Shown here piece after piece: positions 1 to 12,961 of a DNA stretch of 64,000 bases. This DNA comes from Alisma plantago-aquatica (taxonomy: Eukaryota > Streptophyta > Magnoliopsida > Alismatales > Alismataceae): assembly GCA_963693085.1 (NCBI GenBank), contig OY856409.1, positions 295,096,058 to 295,160,057 on the forward strand, written 5' to 3'. A model generated the notes under the pieces. The model was not told the origin of the DNA. It saw nothing but the letters and a program-made list of their open reading frames with translations, and did no database searches. The translations under genes were made by a program, and so were the position numbers. Positions within the stretch are counted from its first letter, which is position 1; each line of letters begins with the position of its first letter.

Positions 1-2321
1 GGTTACCACCCTACTTAGATGCCTTAACCACTTTTCTTTAACATATCTATTTTTTTATTACTAAGATTGGCACTTGAATCTAAATTCAAGTATATACACA
101 TCTCTAGGATATGCATATTATTAGCACTTGCTGATTTCATTATTATTTGGTGATTTCACTTTTCACCTAGGTTTGCAACCTATTATTCATTATTTGCACA
201 CAAGGGTGAGGTAACACCTCTAACCCTAGGTTACACATTACACATTTATCTTAAGACATTCATTCTCAATTTTAAGCATAACATGTGTCTATCCAATCTC
301 CCTCCCTCATAATGAGATGAAATAAGTATTTGACTGTAGACCAAATACAAAGTTCAATCCATTACAAGAGCGGAGATAGTACATCCACACATTACCTTTT
401 AATTTCACATATTAAGTTGAATCATACTCTATATGACTCTAAACCAAGTGTCCCTTTTCTTACTATTAAGTTAGGGCACAACTTCTCTCAACTTTTCATG
501 ACTTCTTTTATATTTACATATCATGTATCATTATGAGCCTTAGACAAACCCTTAGGGTCTCTAGGGGTATAGGTACTCTTTTGGAGTTATATCATACTTA
601 TGCATCAAGGGAGTGCCTTTCACATTCACCCATTAGGCTACATGATCATCATGGAGGTAGCTAATCTCCTGAGACATGGACCTTGGGCAAACTCAAATGT
701 TACCTCCCGACCACATGGTCATTTGCATTCAGGGCACAATCAACTCCCAACCCATCAGTCCGATGTACCTCTAATACACCCTACTTGACCCTAGGATTGC
801 ATTAGGACTCTACCCTCCCTAAGGGTTTCTTTTGAGATGCTATATTTTTTTAAGAACATTATTCTCCTATTTAGTTCTTTAACCCGGATTGCCTTCATCT
901 CTCTCTTTTGAGTACACATAATGCACTGTCGTCCCATCATTGGGCTCATGCCACCTTCCCTCCAGGGCTTGGTGCCATGTTGGTCTTCCCTCCTGGGCTT
1001 GACCTATGTGATCTTCCTCTCTAGGGGTTTGATCGTAAACAACTGCATTGTGGACTTAGGCCACCTTCCCTCCTGGGCTTGGTGCCTGCCTGGTCTTCCC
1101 TCCTGGGCTTGACAATTTCATGACCTTCCCTCCTAGGCTTGGTCATCCACTTAGGCCACCTTCCCTCCTGGGCTTGGAGCCTTACTGGTCTTCCCTCCTG
1201 GGCTTGACCAGTTGTGTCACTCAGAGTTGGCATCCTTGGGTTCAAAGAATTTAAGTACTTTCATATTTCTTCCTCCTTAACTCTTCATCCCTCTAGGTGA
1301 GGATTACGGTTGTGTTAATACTTAAATACATTTATTCATTTACCTTTTAAGGGAAAGTCCTAGCCTAGGGTGCCTTCTTGGCTCATGGGAGGGGGTTAGG
1401 CTCTCTAGCCACAACCTGATCCCAAGATCTAGGTTTTGCCTCCCTCATAGGTCATCTTCCCACTCTTTGCGTTGACCCACCCCAGGTTGTCTCACTAACC
1501 CTAAAGGTTTCTTAGACATCTTTTTTTTTCATTAGGCATAACTTTTATCATCAATCCATGTTTGCTCAATCTCTGGAATGCCCCGCTCATGGTCTCTGTC
1601 CATTCAATGAACTTGGGTCACCTTCCCTCCAGGGCTTGGTGCTACCTCGGCCTTCCCCTCTAGGGGCTTGGCCACCATCACCAAACTTCTAGAGATAACA
1701 CTAGGGGTTTGAGCAAGTTATATTCAAACTTTCATTTTCCATATGTATATATATAACTATTGGGTTTTTATATCTCTTAAGACTTATCACATAAGTTTTA
1801 TGCTCCTCATGCCCACATGCATGGGATATTGGGTTACCTAAACCATCCCTTATCTTTCCTATTCATGATTTCAAGTTCACATGGGCAGTGTCCCATACCA
1901 CCACACCATGTTGATTACCAATCTCAAGTCTCACATGGGTAGTGTCCCATACCACCACACCATGTTCATTATTTAAGATTAAGGTTTTTAGGGTTAGGGT
2001 TAGGGACTACACTCTACCTCTTAGAGTTTCCACATCCCTAGACTCTCTAGGATTTCCATACCCTAAACCAAGTCCTTCCTCTAAGAAAGGGCTTACCCAT
2101 AGTTGTATCTTTCTAGTGTCTACCCTCTCTAGAGGGACCTACACAAAAGGTTACATCTTTTCACATTTTACTTCTCTTATTAATATTTTCTTTTTAAGGC
2201 TTATTAAGCAAAGAGATGAGAAGTAGATGAAAATGTGAGATGAGGAACTTAATTTTTCTATTTTAAATTTCTAAGGATAATTTGAAATTATAAAATATTA
2301 AGTATTACTTGATGAATCTGT
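1..2321 (-). mobile_element. Internal region of a minus-strand chromovirus, 5' part, cut by the window edge
   Basis: This is the stretch downstream, on the minus strand, of the PBS at 2322-2333, so it should hold leader and gag/pol. No gag, RT or integrase motif is readable; only short frames broken by stops remain. Blocks at about 300-400 and 600-790 (minus) match 6475-6560 and 6141-6290 (plus), where a related element lies in opposite orientation. That match is the main support for calling it retroelement-internal. It also contains the GGGCTTGG repeats at 931-1215. The element is old or non-autonomous, and its other end lies outside the window. Confidence 0.55.
931..1215. repeat. Degenerate minisatellite of CTTCCCTCCTGGGCTTG
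   Basis: The core CTTCCCTCCTGGGCTTG recurs about eight times, separated by variable 10-20 bp spacers such as gtgcctgcctggt and accagttgtg. Two further copies lie at about 1620-1672. On the minus strand the repeats give a short open stretch with recurring KPRREG/QAQEGR peptides. That open frame is a by-product of the repeat unless shown otherwise. Confidence 0.8.
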
Positions 2322-2333
2322 GCTCTTATACCA
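2322..2333 (-). other. Primer-binding site, tRNA-Met type, minus-strand chromovirus
   Basis: The minus strand reads TGGTATAAGAGC, one base from TGGTATCAGAGC, which is complementary to the 3' end of initiator tRNA-Met. It sits two bases inside the LTR end (TTACA on the minus strand at 2336). This spacing fixes the orientation and the inner LTR border. Confidence 0.85.
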
Positions 2334-2335
2334 AA

Positions 2336-4802
2336 TGTAACGACCCGCACTTTTGAGTGTCTAAAAGACCTTAAAGTCACAGATCGTTAATCATAACTTC
2401 TAGGAGTTACATAACTTTTAAATTAATGATCAAATATTTACATGTTTAGATAAAAAGCTCCTCTAAGGAGTTACATAACTTTTAAACAGAACTAACTTTT
2501 ACATGTGTGAATATAAACCATAAAGACTAAACCTTCATGATTAAATTGTAGTGTCTTCAACATCTCTATCTATACCCTCATATCCACGAATCAAGTATAT
2601 CTGATACCTAAAACGCCGACAAACAAATACGTAGTCAGTATATTACTATACTGGTACATGGGTTCAATCAATAATCACAAGTACAGATATAAGCGAACAT
2701 CTTTATATTGCATGTAAGAATATAAACTTATTTTCATATTCTAATCCTTATCTGGTCTACTACCTCAGGTGTAATCACTGTCCCTCCGGGGCTCATGTGC
2801 ATTACCCTTAAGATCAGTCTAACCCAGAGTTCCGAATATTGTTATTTAGTTTACATGATGCTCATAAGAACTTTATAGTTTGCAAGAACTAAATAAACAA
2901 GCAAGCAGTTTATTTTTCATTCAATCTCATCGAGAAACATCGGAAACCTCGGAATTCGATACATGTATTCATAAGCGTAACAACGTACCTTTGTCATGCA
3001 GAAACCATGTAGAATATATCACATGTACTTTAAGAGTGTATCCAAACATCCAAGCAACAAAGCATTCAATCTTAAATATACACACTAGATATGTGTCACC
3101 ATGTATTCATGCTACATTAATCCAATCTAGATTCACTCCTAAACTATGGTTTAGGTTATCACTCATTTGGACTAAGGATCAGGGTTACAAACCCTAATTC
3201 TATTATATCATGGTTTCCAATATTACAACTCAATCATCCATGTTAGGTTAATCTAGATCCTCCCTCTCTGTCACATTGCAACCTCCACACACACAGACGC
3301 GGACACAGCCACTGCTCAATTTCAGGTGTCGCGATAAGCTACGATCGCTTTCTACCACACACGTACCAACCTCAATAATGCACCCTTTGGGCTCCTGACC
3401 ATGGGGAGGCCAACGGACATCAGGGAGGTCTTCCCCGCCATACCTCTGAAGAAAACCGGCCACTCTAGGCACGATGTCCTAGCACAGATCCAACCTAGCA
3501 AGTCCACCGCCCCTTCCTCGTCGTCTCTGCTCTGCGTGACCCCTTGGTACCACACCGTCATCTTCACCCTCGTACACCACCAACATTGGTCCTATGTGTG
3601 GGTCATGACACCACTATCGATTCCTACCTCACCTTCCGCCCATGTTGAGTAGCCACACACACACAAGGCATGCCCCTTCCACCTCGTCCCCGTCTAATCT
3701 TGCCTTCGTCCTGGAGACAAGGTTGTAAGGAAAGCCTCCTTCACGCTGGTAGGTCCATGAGTGGGGGAGTAACCTTGCACTTCTTGGGTTGACCCGGGGG
3801 TCGTCACATCCATCACTCCGGTGTTTTGGAGAAGAAGGCAGGATGGCGGGTTAGCTTGGGGTGCTGTCGTGAACTTCTCAAGGACCCCATGCATTGATCA
3901 TCATGGGAGTTGTCGGGGATCAGGATGCAGACTAGTTCTACGGTTCATCAGATGTAGGGCTTGGTGGTGCCCTACTCAAAATAACTTGATCTCTGTGGGG
4001 AGCCGTCCTCTTGGCATTCAAGGCTATCTACTGATCTCGTGGTTATGATGGGGATTTCCCAAAGCCTCTATATATAGATATGCTTCCTAGGGGAAAACCT
4101 AAAAGAGTCCATACTTTATTACCAACTCCGCCTCCATCAGTCATGATCGTAACTTTAATACAAGTTACCCAAAATCACTTCTTTCCATATTGGTATTCGA
4201 TCGTTTTATTCTTATTATTAAGATTTATCTCATTGATTATCATAGAAGTCCACAAAACACCACCATTCTCTTTGATATATCTGTTAAACCCAAAATAGGA
4301 ATTCATTAAACTCCTTTCCAATCCATTTGGTATGTGGTATTTATGGGTTATCTTTTCCATACAATACATGCTCTTTTAGACATTTATTTAAAACAATTAC
4401 CATTGTCCTAAGAAATATCCCTTTTCCTCCCACTTTTAGAATATTCATCTTTCTATTACTATTTTTGAGAATATCAAAGGTTAAAACAAAATATACTCAT
4501 ATGATGCTTAAAACGTTGGGTTGCCACTCTCAGCAAGATAATTATTCTTTTTATTACCTAAAACACCATGTACATTATTTTCTTATGGAAACTTACATAT
4601 TGTTCCATATTTCTTTTAGGCAATATCATTATCTTTTATTCATGTACAAATTCGTTTTATTTATTCATCTTGTGCCACAAGCACGCATGCCACAAAGGTA
4701 ATTAACACTATTATTCCATCAAGTATATCATTCGACAAAATTATTTATTTAATCATACTTTATATTTATATCATTCAATTTTACCAAATTTAAGGACATA
4801 AT
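2336..4802 (-). mobile_element. LTR of minus-strand Tekay/Del-like chromovirus
   Basis: The inner end is clear: the minus strand ends GCGGGTCGTTACA, then the PBS. The motif GTTTGTCGGCGTTTTAGGTA, seen at about 2600-2620 on the minus strand, recurs near 11457-11475 in the plus-strand LTR at 8367-11760, so the two LTRs belong to related families. A TATA box at about 4067-4079 (minus) is followed by a GC-richer transcribed stretch (3250-3960) that gives way to AT-rich U5. The outer border is inferred from AAATTTAAGGACATAATA at about 4785-4802, a decayed match to the start of other LTRs here, and may be off by a few hundred bases. Confidence 0.65.
4067..4079 (-). promoter_or_regulatory. Probable LTR TATA box
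   Basis: CTATATATAG on either strand, placed just upstream (minus) of the GC-richer part of the LTR, as expected for a retrotransposon pol II promoter. No transcript evidence. Confidence 0.5.
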
Positions 4803-7194
4803 AGCTTATATGAGCATGGCATAGTATGCACCCAAAATACGATAGTAGTGTGAGCAGTAGATGGAAACCCTGGCCAAGAGGGGTATGTTGGAAAGAAGAT
4901 GAGATAAGCATAAAGGGCTAGGGATAACCTTGAGAAAACATAATTTGAACCTAGGCTTCACCCACATAGAGGTATTCTTGTGAGCTTGATCCATCTTCAT
5001 GGAGAGAGGACCTTTTTAAGGTTGGTTGTGGAGTTAGCTCTAGAGAGTGAGCAGGACCCAAGCAAGAAGGTTGGAAGCCTAGACTCTGAGATATGAGGAA
5101 AAGTGGGGATTTGAGGATGATGCGACCTAAGTGGACATTTGTGGTTCCCTCATGCATGATCCCTGGAGGCTGATGATGACTTGGTTTCCAAGAGAGGAAC
5201 CAAACCCTAGAGAGAGGATGATTCTGCTGGTACCTCTGTACCTATGGTATAGATGAGAAGAAGGGTTCCTTAGACCTAGAGAGGTTTAAGTAACCAGTTG
5301 TGAGGCTTTATACCTAGTTGGTTGTCCTTGATGAGGACTCGATTATGAGGTGTTGTTCAAGTCGAAGAATCATGAGAAGTACATGACATACCTTGGACAT
5401 GTTTGATTCATGATTAAGAGGTTGAGCATGCAGTTGGACACCCAAAAAGTGAACCTAGGGTTCCTAGGCCTAAGAGGGAAAGTGGTGTACCTGATGCTCC
5501 TGATGAGAGTTGAGTGTCTGTAGATGCGAGCATGGTACTTCTCATGGTTAGAGGAAAGGGAAACCCTTAAGTTTAAGGCATGTTTGATGAACCCCTCACA
5601 ACTAAGTTGATGACATGGGAAGGTATGATCTTGACCCAACGTTGAGGAAAGAGAATAAGTATGAGTTAGCATGGTTTAATAGGTGGTCTGCTTGTACCTT
5701 AATAGCTACTGGGTTAAGCATGCTCATGTGAATATAAACCCTAAGGATGTTGTGACTTTGTTGTAGTTTCCTCCCATCCTGGGAGAGGGACCCTTTTGTA
5801 GAGTGTATACCGGGCTTGTTGGTTTAAGGAAACCTAAAGAGCTCTCATAGGATCTTGAGAAGCTATGTGGAAAGTACATGGTATGAGAAGGAACCTATAG
5901 ACCCATAGATATCCATCTCTAAGTGCATGTGGATGTGTTACCATGAAGGTAACTAGTATGAGAGCCTGACCAAGGTAGGCATGTCGCCATGACCCCTATG
6001 CAAGGATGAAAGTCAGCCCATGAATGCAGAGAGAGATGATGAAGGCTTGGGTAAGGTTCTAAGTTGAACATGTACTATGTTAGAATCCTAAGTCTATCCT
6101 AGGGTTAGGTAGGGATAAGACCGATGGAAGTAGAAGTTGCCTAATTCTCTGGTTGCACATGACCATAGGGTCGGGAGGTAACAACTATCATTGTCTGAGG
6201 GTCATGGGTTAGGAGATTGATCACCATCATGAGCTCATGGGACCCAAAGGGCAGATGAGTAGGGCACTCTCTGGATGCATGAGGGAAAAAGGGATGACCC
6301 CAAAAGTGTCGGCACCCTATTGACCTAGAGGAGATGACCAAGGATTGTGTGTGGACCCAAGTAGGTTCAAGACCAATTTTTCATGGAAGTCACTTTGATA
6401 ACAAGATGCTTGTGATATAGAGGCATAAGCTGCACGTTTCAACTTATATTTAAAGGTGTACTGGCAAGGTGGGATGTACTATCTCTACTCTTGGAACATG
6501 AAGAACTTTGTATTTGGACTGCAACCAAATGCTTATTTCCTCTTGTTATGGGAGTGAGAGATAGGACAATATGCAAGCCATACACCAAGGATAAAAGATG
6601 ATGTGAGTTGGAATGTTGCTATGAGGTATGAGGATAGGGATGATAACATACTCTAGTGGACTGAATGATACATGGATGGAAACAAGGTAGTCATCTGATG
6701 AGGATGTTTTTATGAGTCATACAAGGTTGAGTTTGAAAAATTAAGAGAATAAGCTCAGAGTTTTCTTGATGAAGATAGACTTAGTGCTGAGATGAGATAA
6801 TAAGTGGAATACATGGAGGTGTATGTCTTCAACTTTACCTAACACCTAAGGATGTGAAGTGGTAATGGATGCTCTGGATAAGATACATCTTCCTAGTTCA
6901 TATGGAGACTAGAAGAGGTTGATAGGATAACCCCCAGTTGGAAAAAGAGATAAGTTTGGCTAACACACAAATGTAACAATATTGGTTGATCAAGTTAATG
7001 GTTGTTTGGTTAGCTAGCCTAGGGCTTATCATGATGAATGGATGGTTGTAGAACCTCCGATGCACTTCTCTGGAAAGGAAGGTGATGAAACCCCAATTAG
7101 AGTGGTTTAGGGTTTATGAGGAATTGACCTTAAGGAATCATAGCAATACAGGAGATCATGATTGAAGATCACCATATACCATGGTACTATGAAG

Positions 7195-7665
7195 ATGGTA
7201 AGTGATAGTGGTACTTTGGATGCATAAGATGAAGTTGCATGGGATATGTTGCCATGCAAGCCATGAGGTGAAGGACGTTTACCAATAACCTAGTGTATCG
7301 ATATAGAGGATAAAAGAGTCCCTGAAAGGGAATGGGAGTTCATCACTATTGATGTTGCGGTAAGTCTTCCCTAGACCAAGGAAGGTCGAGATGCAATATG
7401 GGTTATGGCAGATCACCTTACCTAGATGACATGAGAGAGAAAGAGTACTGTCAAGGGACAGATCCAGTTGAACTACATATGAGAGAAATGGTTCAACTAC
7501 ACCATGATGCGAGTTCAAAAGTTCTTGAGTATAACCTAAAGATAAACTTCCATAAGGTGGAAGTACGTACATGAAGAACTCGATGTTAGTACCACTTATC
7601 ACCCCTAACTAATGGTTAGTATGATCCAAACTAGAGGGTCTGATGAGAGCATGTGTACTCGTTCA
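7195..7665 (+). pseudogene. Chromovirus integrase remnant
   Basis: Broken frames translate to recognisable Ty3/gypsy integrase pieces: WEFITIDVAVSLP then TKEGRDAIWVMADHLT near 7335-7435 (the family has W-x-x-I-T-M-D-F-V-x-G-L-P then DAIWVIVDRLTK), and LDVSTTYHP near 7580-7607 (family AYHPQTDGQ). A zinc-finger-like WY-x-C...YVAMQ stretch lies just upstream. The first catalytic Asp is visible; stops and frame changes break every segment. Non-functional. Confidence 0.75.
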
Positions 7666-8199
7666 GGGTGATATCTGAAGACAGTTCTTGTCTTCAGTAG
7701 ATGTGATGATAACCACCATAGCCAATATCGGGATGTAAAGAAGCGCTGCAAGGGAGGTTGTGTCGGTCACCACTTCATTAAGATGATGTTGGTGAAGGGA
7801 CCTCACGAAGGTCAATAAAGGACCACAGTATGTGTAGATGAAGTCTCTTTGATCATGCAATCGATGAAAGGAGCCCAGGAATGACATGAGTTGTAAGTTG
7901 ATGCAAAGTAGACTAACATGCAGTTCACTGTGGGGGAATATGTGACATGAAAATCTGACCCCTCTAAGTTATAGCTAAGAGAGCTGAGTCCCCGATGCAG
8001 GGGTTCTTTTGACATGGTTTGGTGGAGAAGGTTAAGTTTTCCTTTACCCCTCAGGATGATGTGATGTGTGATGGGTTCCATGTGTCCAATTTAGAGTACT
8101 ATGTGAGATACCTAGACCATGTGCAGATAAATGGACCTAGTGAGCCCCAAGGGAGGTTGAAATGACCTGAGTCACCTGTGAGGTTTATAGATGCCAAGG

Positions 8200-8322
8200 T
8201 AAAAGAACTCAGAGAAAAGAATATGTGATGATAAAGGTTCTTTGGAAGCGCCATGGATAAGGTAAAGCCACATAGGGGCCAATGATGGACATGGAAAAGT
8301 CTTATCCTGAATTGTTTGTTTG
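8200..8322 (+). pseudogene. Chromodomain remnant at the pol C-terminus
   Basis: Reading across frame changes gives RELREKNM, a KVLWKRHG-like stretch, then DMEKSYPEL. This is the pattern of the integrase C-terminal chromodomain of Tekay/Del elements, which in the family targets integration to heterochromatin. It lies directly before the 3' PPT and LTR, the expected place. Confidence 0.7.
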
Positions 8323-8353
8323 CTTGATGGAATTTTGAGGGCAAAATTCCTAT

Positions 8354-8366
8354 AAGAGGGAAAGGA
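8354..8366 (+). other. Polypurine tract
   Basis: AAGAGGGAAAGGA immediately precedes the LTR start TGTTACAACCCC. It would prime plus-strand DNA synthesis. Confidence 0.8.
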
Positions 8367-11300
8367 TGTTACAACCCCAACTTTTGGGTTCATTTGGTGA
8401 GAAATGTAATTTCTCATATTAAAAATATGGGAACAAATAATGATATAATTTGTTTTGAATAAATGAGTTTCGTTTACAATAGCCTTGTTCATTGTTTTGT
8501 GGGCTTTATTGGCTATTGGGCCCAATAACATGGAAAAAACAAAAGAACTCCATTATTAATAAGAAATGAAGAAAAGAAAAAAATGTAGAAACCTCTAGAA
8601 GGAAAAAGAAATTAATCCAAAGGTAGATTTCGTGCCTTTTGGGTTCCTTGGGTCCCAAGGAGTCCAAAGTTGCAAAGATAATGCAAAAAGAAAATAAAAG
8701 ATCAATTAAATATTTCTTTACTAAGAAAGAAATTGAAAACAATGATAAAATGTGGGAAATAAGTGAAAAGAGGTATTATGGAGTTATCCTTGGTGTATTT
8801 TCATATCCATAGGATTCCTAATGTTAAAAGGAATGCCAATGAGGAAAATAAAAAGAAAGATAAAGATAAATCTCAAAAAGAGATATTTTAATAAGAAATA
8901 AACAAGATAATGTGAAATAATGAATATAGATGCATCTAGAAGGATAATAAGTATCCTTAAAAAGGAATTTCGAAATATTATAATTTCTTGGGGACCAAGG
9001 ATTCCCAATGAAGGAAAAGAAAGAGAAAATACCAATAATAGAAAATAAGAAGATAATATGATGCATTATTAATGGTTTTTGTGGCATTGTTAAAAATGAG
9101 GTATTTTCTACTAAAGGAAAATATAATTTTCATGCCAATGGATTTAAAAAGCAAACATAAAGAGAATAAGAGAGAGGATTTTTGTAATCCTAATATCTAA
9201 AGAAGAAGGAATATTAAGGAGATAAACAAGGGAGAGAAGTTTGCTTCTTCATGAAGAAATATTGTTCCCTAATAGGAAAGAGGCTTAGATCCATGAATAG
9301 CCTAGCTAGGGCTTCATTACCCACCCCTATATAAAGGGTAGAGCTATGGTTTGAGTTCCAGAGAGATCCCATGTCTCCCTCTCTCTTCCTCATCTTATTC
9401 TTGCTTCTTTGCATTTGAAACCCTAACCAAGAACGCATAGGGTCATCTTGGTAGCTAGCAGCTGTAGAGGGATCTCGGTGGAGGCACGAAGCAGCTTCGA
9501 AGTTCTCGGGTGGTTGGCCTCCTTTCCCTGTCTGCCATTATCATGCAACACCTGCAGCGTGGCCGCCAGGCCGACCGTGGGTTGCAGGCCCGACCAACGT
9601 AGGCTAGCCACCCTGGCTACGAGGGAAGAGTACCACCAGGTGCGGCGGAGGGCGGCAAAGGTGATGGAGTGGTCGCTGGTGCCCTAGGGACCAAGGGATG
9701 GAGGAAGGAAGCCCTCCTCGAGCGGTTGTAGGCGGAAGCGTAGGGCTTTTGTGAGGAAGAAGGAGCACAAGAGGCATTGGATGCTTTTACCCCTCCGCGG
9801 GCTCAAGCGCTACGCACTTGCACGGGGGCAGTTTCATAATTCGGTTATGATTTCAAATTACAAGGCACGTTACATGAGAAGGGACACATGGCGCCCTCTG
9901 ATTGGCTTTGGTAAGTAATATCTTGCAAAAATCGTATTTAAATATTGGTAGCTTAGATGGATATGCATAAAATATGAAAATTGCTCAGAAAAATGAGGGG
10001 AATCCATTAAAAATGGTTTTAGAGGCTTATTCCCCTTACAATTCGAAAAGAAATGGAAGTTATCAACTTTAAAGCTTTAATGATTAAGAAACCCTATTTT
10101 GAGATGATTAATTTGTTTAGTAGGGTTTAATGGATGATTAACATTGATATTAACATGTTAATTGTAAAAGGGTACATTAAGAACAAAAGGATGACCTTTT
10201 CACATAATTAGATTAATTTAGAGTTTCATGTGCATAAATATGCTTTAATGGGCCTTGAAACCCTAATATTAGTAAATGTGACTCTTAACGGCTTTAATTG
10301 TTCAATTTCATGATTAAAGTTGAGATATGATAATTCTAAGCTATTTCGAGTATAAACGTTCCTAATTGTTGATAAATACCCTTAATGTAGTAATTAGGAA
10401 TTTTCTAATGGATAAAGGTAGAATTAATGACAAATAGAGTTCATATGTGGATTAGACCGTAATTGATGATAAATGAGCATAATGATCTTTTCATGGATTA
10501 AAAGGATAAAAAATGGTAGCTTTGATGTAAAAGAGGCTTAATGGACTTAATTAATGGTTAATTGTGCCTTAAATCGAAATTAAGGTTATATGTTGTTAAA
10601 AGGTAACCTTAATATCTTGCGTGAAGAATATATGAGATAATTAGGGTTTGTGAGTAATTTTATAAAATTAGGGTTTAAAATAGTAATATATGAAGGGAAA
10701 CTCTAATTGCAATGGAAACCCTAAAAGTGGGTTAGAAACCCTAGGAAGTGAGCTAGGTTTAATAGATATTGATGACATGAGTAATAAAAGGAAATTGTAT
10801 GATTATTTCAAGATCTTGATATGTGTGCTTGCTTCCTTGGATTTCTTATTTGCATGGAATATTTCTATCTCAAATCATCAAATCAGGTATGTGGTTTTGC
10901 TTATGAATAATCGCTTAAGTTTCACGGCGATTTCCGAACTTTTTTATCAGTTGCTTGAAAATAACTGATTGGATGACTTTTATTTCATGCAACTATAATG
11001 TGACTATGATTATCACCATAAATGTGCATACATGACTGGCTCAGATCCTGGTCCACCTTTGTGGCTTTGCAAAGGCTAAAAAGGGTAACCTAGAGTAAGG
11101 TCTAGGTTATCAAGAGTTAGGGATTGGGCTACCTATGTGTAGTGCCATGCAACTCTTTAGCGAACCATGAGTTAAGGAGTGGGCTAACTACGGGTGGTGC
11201 CATGTGACTCAACCCTAGAAACTGATTCACCTACTAGGTAGAATCATGAGGGGTTAAATGGGGATCTACCATAAGGAAGGTAGCATCCAGGTCCACTGTA

Positions 11301-11760
11301 GGGGTAGCGCAGAGGTTAGGGTATGTAAGGATTGAACATTTATGTTGAAAACGTAAAGTTGATTGTTAAATCATACTTGACTGCAATATGTTGTTACAGT
11401 TAATTACACGAGTATTGTTTCCCCCACATACCAACTTTATGTTGACCGACGTTTTGTTTGTCGGCGTTTTAGGTACAAGTGAAAAGAACAAACAGTAAAG
11501 TGGCATATGTGGAATTTAATGTGAACCAAAGTTCAAAAGAGGATTAGTTAGAATAGAATCCATGTGGATAGAAGTAGATATCTAAGTTTTTGTAAAAGGT
11601 ATGAAAAGTTTAATTTTATTACAGCCTTTCAGTTTAGTTTGAGTAGAGTTTGATAATTATTATTGATTAATTGTAAAACCTTTGATCCAGAAATTGGGAT
11701 AACGGCTCTGACCTTCTAGTCTCTCTTAATTGGGGGTTACCGAGAGGCGGGGTCATTACA
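8367..11760 (+). mobile_element. 3' LTR of Tekay-like chromovirus (3.4 kb)
   Basis: It starts TGTTACAACCCC right after a PPT and ends GGCGGGGTCATTACA at 11760, the TG...CA form of an LTR. A TATA box lies at 9327-9336. The GC-rich stretch 9423-9830 would be the transcribed leader, followed by AT-rich U5. Sequence past 11760 belongs to a different, minus-strand element. No second copy of this LTR is in the window on this strand. Confidence 0.85.
9327..9336 (+). promoter_or_regulatory. LTR TATA box
   Basis: CTATATAAAG, about 960 bp into the LTR, followed some 35-100 bp downstream by pyrimidine-rich sequence and the GC-rich leader. Typical of an LTR pol II promoter. Confidence 0.65.
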
Positions 11761-12940
11761 CCTTGGGTTCTACTTATTTCTACTATGAAAAACTCAAAAT
11801 GTCTTTAAGTGCAACCAATATCATCCCTTATGTATTGCTTTCTTCTTCCTCACCACTAATCATTGAAAAAAATCTTTCTCATCTCTTTTCCAGTTCATCT
11901 AGGTTAAATTTTTGTCTTGCATCCTTTCTTGCTTTGAACTTTGGGCATTTATACTTCTTGTGACTTGGATCCCATAGTGGTAGAGAACTCTAGTTCCGAA
12001 ACTATACACTCCTCCATACAACCTGTAATAGGTAGGGAAAGCCTTCTTGTCTAGTGGTTCTTCTAAAAATTTCATCTTCTTTCCATTATGGTTGTTGTGA
12101 TGGTAATTTCCTTTAAAGGATCATCCTTTCTTCTAGTGTCATCCTGGGTGGTCCTCCAACTCCAGGTCAACAAGTTCCTCTTGCATTATCTTGAGGCCAT
12201 GTCCAACTAGAGTAGTACCAAGATTAGGCTTCAAAGCATGCATGAAAATCTATTCCAGATGCGTCTCATTTAACCCATATCTATATTTCTACTTCTTACA
12301 AAATTTCATCACATATTGATTGAGTGGGGTAGCGCCATACTACTTCATGCATTGGAATATGAACTCTTTCAACTTGATTATAGCCTCTATGATGTAATGA
12401 TTCAAAAAGGTAGTGATGAATGCCTCCCAAGTTACTGGCTCAATATGAGGTCCTTAGGCATTAGTGAAGTTCTCCAATTGGATTTTGGGTAACACTCTTC
12501 AACATGTGAGTCCCATAAAGGGCATTTGAATGCCCATGGAGCGCATCCAAGTCTTAGAAATAGTGCTTGATATTGAGCAACTACTCTTCATGATGTCTGA
12601 CTATATTTTTGTCAGCTTTAGTGGAGAAGGTATCAAGATCGATCTTTAGGAAATCTACGAGGCTCAACTCCTAGTTTCTTGGATGTTGAGGCCTCCCACA
12701 TTTGACTGGTTATGGAATCTGTAAGAGATTTAACAAGCACAAATAGGGGCACATTAGGGTTAGCATTAGGGATGCCCCCTTTAGAATCATTGTGATATAT
12801 CTCCACGATATAGGAGTTTTCTTGTCCATGTGCATGCTCATTTCCCTTATCAAACCTCTATTTTAGAGCCATCTACAGAAGGTAACATGACTTACATGAG
12901 ATTTTGAGAAAATCATGAAGTCCAATTATACTTTTTGTTT
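11761..12940 (-). pseudogene. gag: Chromovirus gag remnant, copy 1
   Basis: The minus strand encodes, with several stops, a capsid-like stretch at about 12230-12450: W-E-A-F-I-T-T-F-L-N, then LKEF, a YGATPLNQYVMKF segment and a Y-R-Y-G-L-N-E-T-H stretch. This matches the retrotransposon gag pattern W..F...F / EF..L.QG / Y...F..L.RY. Near 11930-11965 (minus) HKKYKCPKF resembles the end of a CCHC zinc knuckle. The left end is lost where the plus-strand LTR (ending 11760) abuts. Copy 2 lies 3,050 bp to the right. Confidence 0.65.
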
Positions 12941-12946
12941 TGATAC

Positions 12947-12958
12947 CATATTGTAGCC
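12947..12958 (-). other. Primer-binding site, copy 1
   Basis: The minus strand reads TGGTATCAAAAC just inside the LTR end (GGCTACA). This is the tRNA-Met-type start TGGTATCA, with the inner half changed. Confidence 0.7.
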
Positions 12959-12961
12959 TCC

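Larger units (their letters stand above)
4803..8366 (+). pseudogene. Decayed internal region of a plus-strand Tekay-like chromovirus
   Basis: Identity rests on the integrase remnant (about 7200-7660), the chromodomain remnant (about 8200-8320) and the PPT/LTR junction at 8354-8367. Upstream (4803-7150) no gag or RT is readable. Blocks at 6141-6290 and 6475-6560 match the minus-strand element at 300-790. Only about 1 kb separates this gag-side block from the integrase, too little for RT plus RNase H, so an internal deletion is likely. No plus-strand PBS or 5' LTR was found, so the 5' end appears truncated near 4.8 kb where it meets the minus-strand LTR. Confidence 0.65.

Noticed and set aside
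1988..2006. Telomere-like TTAGGG repeats
   Set aside because: Only three units, of the 6-bp form rather than the usual plant TTTAGGG; too short to mean an interstitial telomere.
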